Of a DNA stretch of 19,523 nucleotides, positions 15,655 to 19,523 are shown piece by piece. Within the stretch, counting starts at the first letter, position 1. Every line of letters starts with the position of its first letter. The stretch lies in NCBI GenBank assembly GCA_041846495.1, contig JBGZEX010000044.1, forward strand, positions 1-19,523. The letters are read 5' to 3'. Made by a program: the position numbers and the translations under genes. The stretch comes from JBGZEX01 sp041846495. GTDB taxonomy: Bacteria > Bacteroidota > Bacteroidia > Bacteroidales > Marinifilaceae. The notes below the pieces were generated by a model. It saw only the letters and a list, made by a program, of their open reading frames with translations. It was not told where the DNA came from and ran no database searches.

Positions 15655-17664
15655 TTAAAATAATCCGTCAATCAATTCATCATCGGCAAAATTCGGAAGC
15701 GTTATTCTTAAATCCGGATTTTCCGCCATAGCTCTTTTTATCGCAAATACCGCCCCTTGGTTCCGAGCCCAACTTCTCCGGGATATTCCGTTATTCACAT
15801 CCCAAAACAACATCGATTTCAAGCGCCTGTCCGCATCGGCACTTCCGTCCAGCAACATTCCGAAGCCTCCGTTTATAACCTCTCCCCAACCGACTCCGCC
15901 TCCGTTATGGATAGATACCCAGGTAGCTCCGCGGAAAGAATCGCCGATCACATTATGAATCGCCATATCGGCCGTAAATTGAGAACCGTCGTAAATATTG
16001 GAAGTTTCCCGGAAAGGAGAATCCGTACCCGACACGTCGTGGTGATCTCTGCCCAATACAACGGGAGCCGAGAGTTCTCCGGAAGCAATCGCCTTGTTGA
16101 AAGCCTCGGCAATCCGGATTCTTCCTTCTGCATCGGCATATAATATCCGGGCTTGAGAGCCTACGACCAACCGATTTTCCTCCGCCGATTTTATCCAACG
16201 AATATTATCCTCCAACTGTCGACGAATTTCCGCCGGAGCTTCCTTTTTAAGATCCTCCAACACGACAGCGGCAATCTTATCGGTTACCGCAAGATCCTTG
16301 GGATCTCCGCTCGTACATACCCAACGGAATGGTCCGAATCCGTAATCGAAACACATAGGTCCCATAATATCCTGAACATAGGAGGGATATTTAAAACTAC
16401 CGTCGGATTTCAATATGTCGGCTCCGGCACGGGATGCTTCGAGCAAAAAGGCATTTCCGTAATCGAAGAAATAAGTCCCGAATTTCTCTACGCATTTATT
16501 CACGGCCGCAGCATGACGACGCAACGACTCTTCTACCTTTGCCTTAAACGAAACGGGATCCTCTGCCATCATCTTCTGGCTTTCTTCGAAACCGCATCCT
16601 GCCGGATAATAACCTCCCGCCCAGGGATTGTGAAGCGAGGTCTGGTCGGAGCCCAATTCTACGGATATATCGCTTTCGGCCAAACGCTCCCATAAATCCA
16701 CCACATTCCCCTGATAGGCTATGGAAACCACTTCTTTAGCCGCTTTGGCCTTTCTAATCCGCTCCATAAGCAGATCCAAATCCTCAATCACTTCATCCAC
16801 CCATTTTTGCGCATAACGTTTCCGGGTAGCCATGGGATTGATTTCAGCGATTACGCTCACGCATCCGGCTATGTTCCCGGCCTTGGGTTGAGCTCCCGAC
16901 ATTCCGCCCAGTCCTGCGGAAACGAAGAGCATTCCACCCAGTCCCTCTCCTTTTTTATCGATCATCCTACCGGCATTCAAAACCGTAATCGTAGTTCCGT
17001 GAACGATGCCCTGAGGACCTATATACATATAAGAACCGGCCGTCATCTGTCCGTATTGGGATACGCCCAAGGCATTGAATTTCTCCCAATGGTCGGGTTT
17101 GGAATAATTCGGAATCACCATACCGTTAGTCACCACCACTCTCGGTGCATCCTTATGAGAAGGGAAAAGCCCCATAGGATGTCCGGAATACATAACCAGA
17201 GTTTGTTCCTCCGTCATTTCGGCCAGATATTTCATCGCAATACGGTATTGCGCCCAATTCTGGAATACGGCTCCGTTTCCTCCATAAGTAATCAATTCGT
17301 GAGGATGCTGGGCAACCGCCTTATCGAGATTATTGTCTATCATCAGCATAATTGCGGCAGCCTGCCTGGACCGCGCCGGATAATCGCCGATCGGACGGGC
17401 ATGGATTTCATAATCGGGACGGAATCTATACATATAAATCCGCCCGTAATCTTCCAATTCTTTAGCGAATTCGGCAGCTAAAATTTTATGATGACGGGGT
17501 TCGAAATAACGCAAAGCATTCCGTACGGCCAAACCTTTCTCTTCCCGGGAAAGAATTTCTTTACGCTTAGGTGCATGACTTATTTTCAAGTCATAAGGTT
17601 TAGGTGCCGGCAATTCTTCGGGTATACCTTCCAAAATAATTTTTCTGAATTCTGATGTGGTCAT
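15655..17664 (-). CDS. hutU: Urocanate hydratase
   Basis: Second step of histidine breakdown: urocanate plus water to imidazolonepropionate, with tightly bound NAD as electrophile; cytoplasmic. 669 residues, longer than the roughly 555 of the Pseudomonas enzyme and like the long form in Bacteroidota. Hallmarks are TYGGNGAVFQNWAQY at 126-140, SGHPMGLFPSH at 160-170, the NAD-binding AGLGGMSGAQPKAGN at 250-264, DQTSLHNP at 340-347, and the active-site Cys438 before GPFRW (444-448). ATG 17664 is the only sensible start. hutH, hutI and the formimino-transferase genes are not beside it; only the four-cysteine gene follows. The isolated placement is odd if the full pathway is present. Confidence 0.96.
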   Translation of the reverse strand: MTTSEFRKIILEGIPEELPAPKPYDLKISHAPKRKEILSREEKGLAVRNALRYFEPRHHKILAAEFAKELEDYGRIYMYRFRPDYEIHARPIGDYPARSRQAAAIMLMIDNNLDKAVAQHPHELITYGGNGAVFQNWAQYRIAMKYLAEMTEEQTLVMYSGHPMGLFPSHKDAPRVVVTNGMVIPNYSKPDHWEKFNALGVSQYGQMTAGSYMYIGPQGIVHGTTITVLNAGRMIDKKGEGLGGMLFVSAGLGGMSGAQPKAGNIAGCVSVIAEINPMATRKRYAQKWVDEVIEDLDLLMERIRKAKAAKEVVSIAYQGNVVDLWERLAESDISVELGSDQTSLHNPWAGGYYPAGCGFEESQKMMAEDPVSFKAKVEESLRRHAAAVNKCVEKFGTYFFDYGNAFLLEASRAGADILKSDGSFKYPSYVQDIMGPMCFDYGFGPFRWVCTSGDPKDLAVTDKIAAVVLEDLKKEAPAEIRRQLEDNIRWIKSAEENRLVVGSQARILYADAEGRIRIAEAFNKAIASGELSAPVVLGRDHHDVSGTDSPFRETSNIYDGSQFTADMAIHNVIGDSFRGATWVSIHNGGGVGWGEVINGGFGMLLDGSADADRRLKSMLFWDVNNGISRRSWARNQGAVFAIKRAMAENPDLRITLPNFADDELIDGLF

Positions 17665-17693
17665 GATTAATTGTTAATATCGTAAACTAATAC

Positions 17694-17704
17694 GCTAAAT
17701 TAGC
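17694..17704 (-). promoter_or_regulatory. Candidate hutU promoter/operator
   Basis: The minus strand reads TAATTTAG at 17702-17695, one mismatch from TAnnTTTG, 30 bases upstream of the hutU ATG. It lies in the palindrome GCTAAATTAGC. A second small repeat ATTAA/TTAAT (17666-17678) touches the start. Both are AT-rich and may be chance. Confidence 0.3.
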
Positions 17705-17784
17705 ATTTTTCATCTTAATAAAAAAATATTTCGGAAACATCCTCAAAAAAATCTTTTTAAGATACGATTCGAATTATTATTTTA

Positions 17785-17792
17785 TATCTTTA
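17785..17792 (+). promoter_or_regulatory. Candidate promoter -7 element for the Nudix gene
   Basis: TATCTTTA has one mismatch from TAnnTTTG, 19 bases before the ATG, implying a very short leader. The 147-base gap to the divergent hutU contains nothing else clear. Confidence 0.35.
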
Positions 17793-17811
17793 TATTATCA
17801 GTTTATTATCT

Positions 17812-18441
17812 ATGAAACTCTTCAGAACCGCATTGACGACAGATTTGCCCGGGACAAAGGCGCATAATACCCAAATGCCGCATCCGCGTTCGGCAGGAAC
17901 GGACGAATCCGCACATAAAGAAAAGCCAGAATCGGGCGCCGTATTGATAGCCGTAGTTCCGGATGGAAATAAATTGTCGATTCCCTTTATAAAACGTCCG
18001 GAAGATGCCCGACGCCACCCCGGGCAAATCTCCTTCCCCGGAGGAAAAATGGAAAAAGCGGATGCCTCTCTTTTAGAAACGGCTCTTAGAGAAGCCTATG
18101 AAGAAATAGGCATACGTCCCGAAGAAATATCCATAATCGGACAATTGACCAAAGTATACGTACCTGCAAGCAATTTCAACATATATCCTATTTTGGGAAC
18201 GGCTTTGAGCAGACCGGAATTCTCCCCTTCAACGCATGAAGTTGCGGAACTTCTCCTCGTACCGATGCAGGAATTATTCGACGACGCCAACAAAGAAACC
18301 CGTATTATCCGAAAATACAATACGGAAATCGAAGCTCCCGGATATAAAATAGGTCCTCATTTCATATGGGGAGCCACTGCAATGATAATAAGCGAATTGG
18401 AATATATCGTAAAACACAATATAAAAAATTTATTTTTATAA
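17812..18441 (+). CDS. Nudix hydrolase, CoA pyrophosphatase (NudL) type
   Basis: 209 residues. Nudix enzymes cleave a nucleoside diphosphate linked to another group; this subgroup acts on coenzyme A or acyl-CoA, giving phosphopantetheine and 3',5'-ADP. The subgroup signature HPGQISFPGG at 69-78 is followed by the Nudix helix TALREAYEEIG at 90-100, with metal-binding Glu in REAYEE (93-98). The spacing between GG and RE matches NudL-like proteins rather than the generic Nudix box. The N-terminal 40 residues are polar and unordered-looking. Start ATG 17812. It is divergent from hutU and convergent with pnp, so probably a single-gene transcript. The subgroup is confident, the exact substrate is not. 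Confidence 0.88.
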   Translation: MKLFRTALTTDLPGTKAHNTQMPHPRSAGTDESAHKEKPESGAVLIAVVPDGNKLSIPFIKRPEDARRHPGQISFPGGKMEKADASLLETALREAYEEIGIRPEEISIIGQLTKVYVPASNFNIYPILGTALSRPEFSPSTHEVAELLLVPMQELFDDANKETRIIRKYNTEIEAPGYKIGPHFIWGATAMIISELEYIVKHNIKNLFL

Positions 18442-18452
18442 ATATCCGGGAC

Positions 18453-18494
18453 AAAAAACAGGTCGTCAAAGCTTAATCTGCTCCGTACGACCTG
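18453..18494 (-). terminator. Terminator of pnp
   Basis: On the minus strand CAGGTCGT (18494-18487) pairs with ACGACCTG (18466-18459), and TTTTTT (18458-18453) follows directly. The loop is 20 bases. It begins 21 bases after the pnp stop. AATATC (18441-18446) and GATATT (18511-18516) could form an outer stem. It has no T-run on the plus strand, so the Nudix transcript may depend on the same stem. Confidence 0.8.
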
Positions 18495-18515
18495 CCTTAC
18501 AACTCTATCCGATAT

Positions 18516-19523
18516 TTATTCCGCCGAATTCGGATTTTCTCCGCGCTCACGGCGACGACCGCCGAAGCCGCCTTTCCGCTCTCCATCCTTAGCGGCAATC
18601 CTTTCGGGTTTGGGCATAAGCACCTTGCGGGAAAGACGCAATTTCCCGGTCTTATCGTCTATTTCCAAAAGTTTAACCTTAATCCGGTCTCCTTCATGCA
18701 ATACGTCTTCGACATTTTCTATACGCTTGTAATCGATTTCCGACACATGAAGCAATCCGTCCTTACCCGGCAATATTTCCACAAAAGCACCGAAGGGCAT
18801 AATCGATTTTACGACGCCATCGTAAACCTCCCCTTCTTCGGGCTTGGCAACGATAGCCTTAATCCTTGCCAATGCGATTTCGATAGAGCCTGCATCGGTG
18901 GCGGAAATATCCACTATACCTTTGTTATCCACTTCCTCTATGGTTATCACAGCTCCGGACTTTTCCTGTATATCCTGGATGATTTTACCGCCGGGACCGA
19001 TAACGGATCCGATCTGATCCTTATCGATGGTCAAAGTAACCATACGCGGGGCGTGAGGCTTGAGGTCGGGTCTCGGAGCGGGCATGGTAGAGGTAATGAT
19101 ATTCATTATATGCATACGCCCCTGCCGGGCCTGTTCCAAAGCCTTTTCCAATATTTCATAGGGCAATCCGTCCACCTTTATATCCATTTGAGTGGCCGTA
19201 ATGCCGTCTACGGTTCCGGTAACCTTGAAGTCCATATCTCCGAGATGATCTTCGTCCCCGAGAATATCGGAAAGCACCGCATATTTTTCACATCCCTTAT
19301 CGGTAATCAATCCCATAGCGATTCCGGCCACCGGTTTTTTAATGGGAATACCCGCATCCATAAGAGCTAATGTTCCGGCACATACGGTAGCCATCGAAGA
19401 AGAACCGTTGGATTCCAATATATCCGAAACGATACGCACCGTATAAGGATAATCTTCGGGCATCACCGGTTTCAATGCCCGCAATGCAAGATTTCCGTGT
19501 CCTACTTCGCGACGGCCTACTCC
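18516..19523 (-). CDS. pnp: Polyribonucleotide nucleotidyltransferase (PNPase), C-terminal part
   Basis: Phosphorolytic 3'-5' exoribonuclease in mRNA decay. The gene runs off the right edge; the last 335 residues are visible. The frame is open from 19523 (GVGRREVGHGNLALRAL), so the TTG at 19484 is internal. Visible order: second RNase PH domain with SSMATVCAGTLALMDAGIP and the catalytic Asp pair in LGDEDHLGDMDFKV; KH domain with IGPGGK in the GxxG loop; S1 domain with YDGVVKSIMPFGAFVEILPGKDGLLHVSE; and a basic, Gly-rich tail (GGFGGRRRERGENPNSAE). All regions are intact. It converges on the Nudix gene and ends at its own terminator. rpsO, often upstream, would lie outside the window. Confidence 0.97.
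   Translation of the reverse strand, partial: GVGRREVGHGNLALRALKPVMPEDYPYTVRIVSDILESNGSSSMATVCAGTLALMDAGIPIKKPVAGIAMGLITDKGCEKYAVLSDILGDEDHLGDMDFKVTGTVDGITATQMDIKVDGLPYEILEKALEQARQGRMHIMNIITSTMPAPRPDLKPHAPRMVTLTIDKDQIGSVIGPGGKIIQDIQEKSGAVITIEEVDNKGIVDISATDAGSIEIALARIKAIVAKPEEGEVYDGVVKSIMPFGAFVEILPGKDGLLHVSEIDYKRIENVEDVLHEGDRIKVKLLEIDDKTGKLRLSRKVLMPKPERIAAKDGERKGGFGGRRRERGENPNSAE

Noticed and set aside
16807..17481. 224-codon open frame on the plus strand
   Set aside because: Antisense shadow of hutU, which has all family motifs; no family features in the shadow.
18696..19370. 224-codon open frame on the plus strand
   Set aside because: Antisense shadow of pnp.
1..19523. CRISPR arrays, insertion sequences, integrases, tRNA or rRNA genes
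   Set aside because: No spaced direct repeats, transposase motifs or cloverleaf-like segments were noticed by eye in any gap; all gaps are under about 260 bases.

Overview
The window comes from a member of the Bacteroidota, most likely order Bacteroidales. The markers are a GldH lipoprotein, a fused SecDF, a TonB-dependent receptor with an N-terminal carboxypeptidase-regulatory-like domain, the long form of urocanate hydratase, several promoters of the form TAnnTTTG, and a near absence of Shine-Dalgarno sequences. The genus cannot be fixed from the sequence alone. Most genes are housekeeping. The window cuts one gene at each end: ldcA at the left and pnp at the right.

Layout. (1) 1-2937, plus strand: a tight operon of LD-carboxypeptidase (C-terminal part), gldH, trmB and mnmA. 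Its junctions are an 11-base gap, a 20-base overlap and a zero-base gap. (2) 3193-3585, plus: a small four-helix membrane protein of unknown function, preceded by a strong hairpin. (3) 3680-4660, minus: D-Ala-D-Ala ligase. It converges with the membrane protein and diverges from the next block. (4) 4856-8502, plus: a three-gene outer-membrane uptake locus. It holds a small exported Cys/His-rich protein with a TTG start, a TonB-dependent receptor, and a His-rich lipoprotein of unknown function, and it is closed by a perfect 12-bp terminator hairpin. (5) 8712-11106, plus: a MATE-family exporter and malate dehydrogenase, each with its own promoter. (6) 11275-14829, plus: a retropepsin-like aspartyl protease and secDF, ended by a bidirectional terminator. 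(7) 17664-14893, minus: urocanate hydratase followed 9 bases later by a four-cysteine protein of unknown function. (8) 17812-18441, plus: a CoA-pyrophosphatase-type Nudix hydrolase. It converges with pnp (minus, cut by the window end), which has its own terminator in the gap.

How the genes work together. LdcA and Ddl both act on peptidoglycan peptides, in recycling and synthesis respectively. TrmB and MnmA both modify tRNA. SecDF drives export of the many envelope proteins. The most interesting block is 4856-8502. Its order, shared direction, close spacing and concentration of Cys and His residues suggest an undescribed metal (zinc or copper) uptake system. In that model the receptor is the pore, the lipoprotein is the surface or periplasmic metal-binding partner, and the small protein is an accessory. 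The substrate is inference. Nothing here looks recently transferred: there are no insertion sequences, integrases, CRISPR arrays, tRNAs or rRNAs that I can see.
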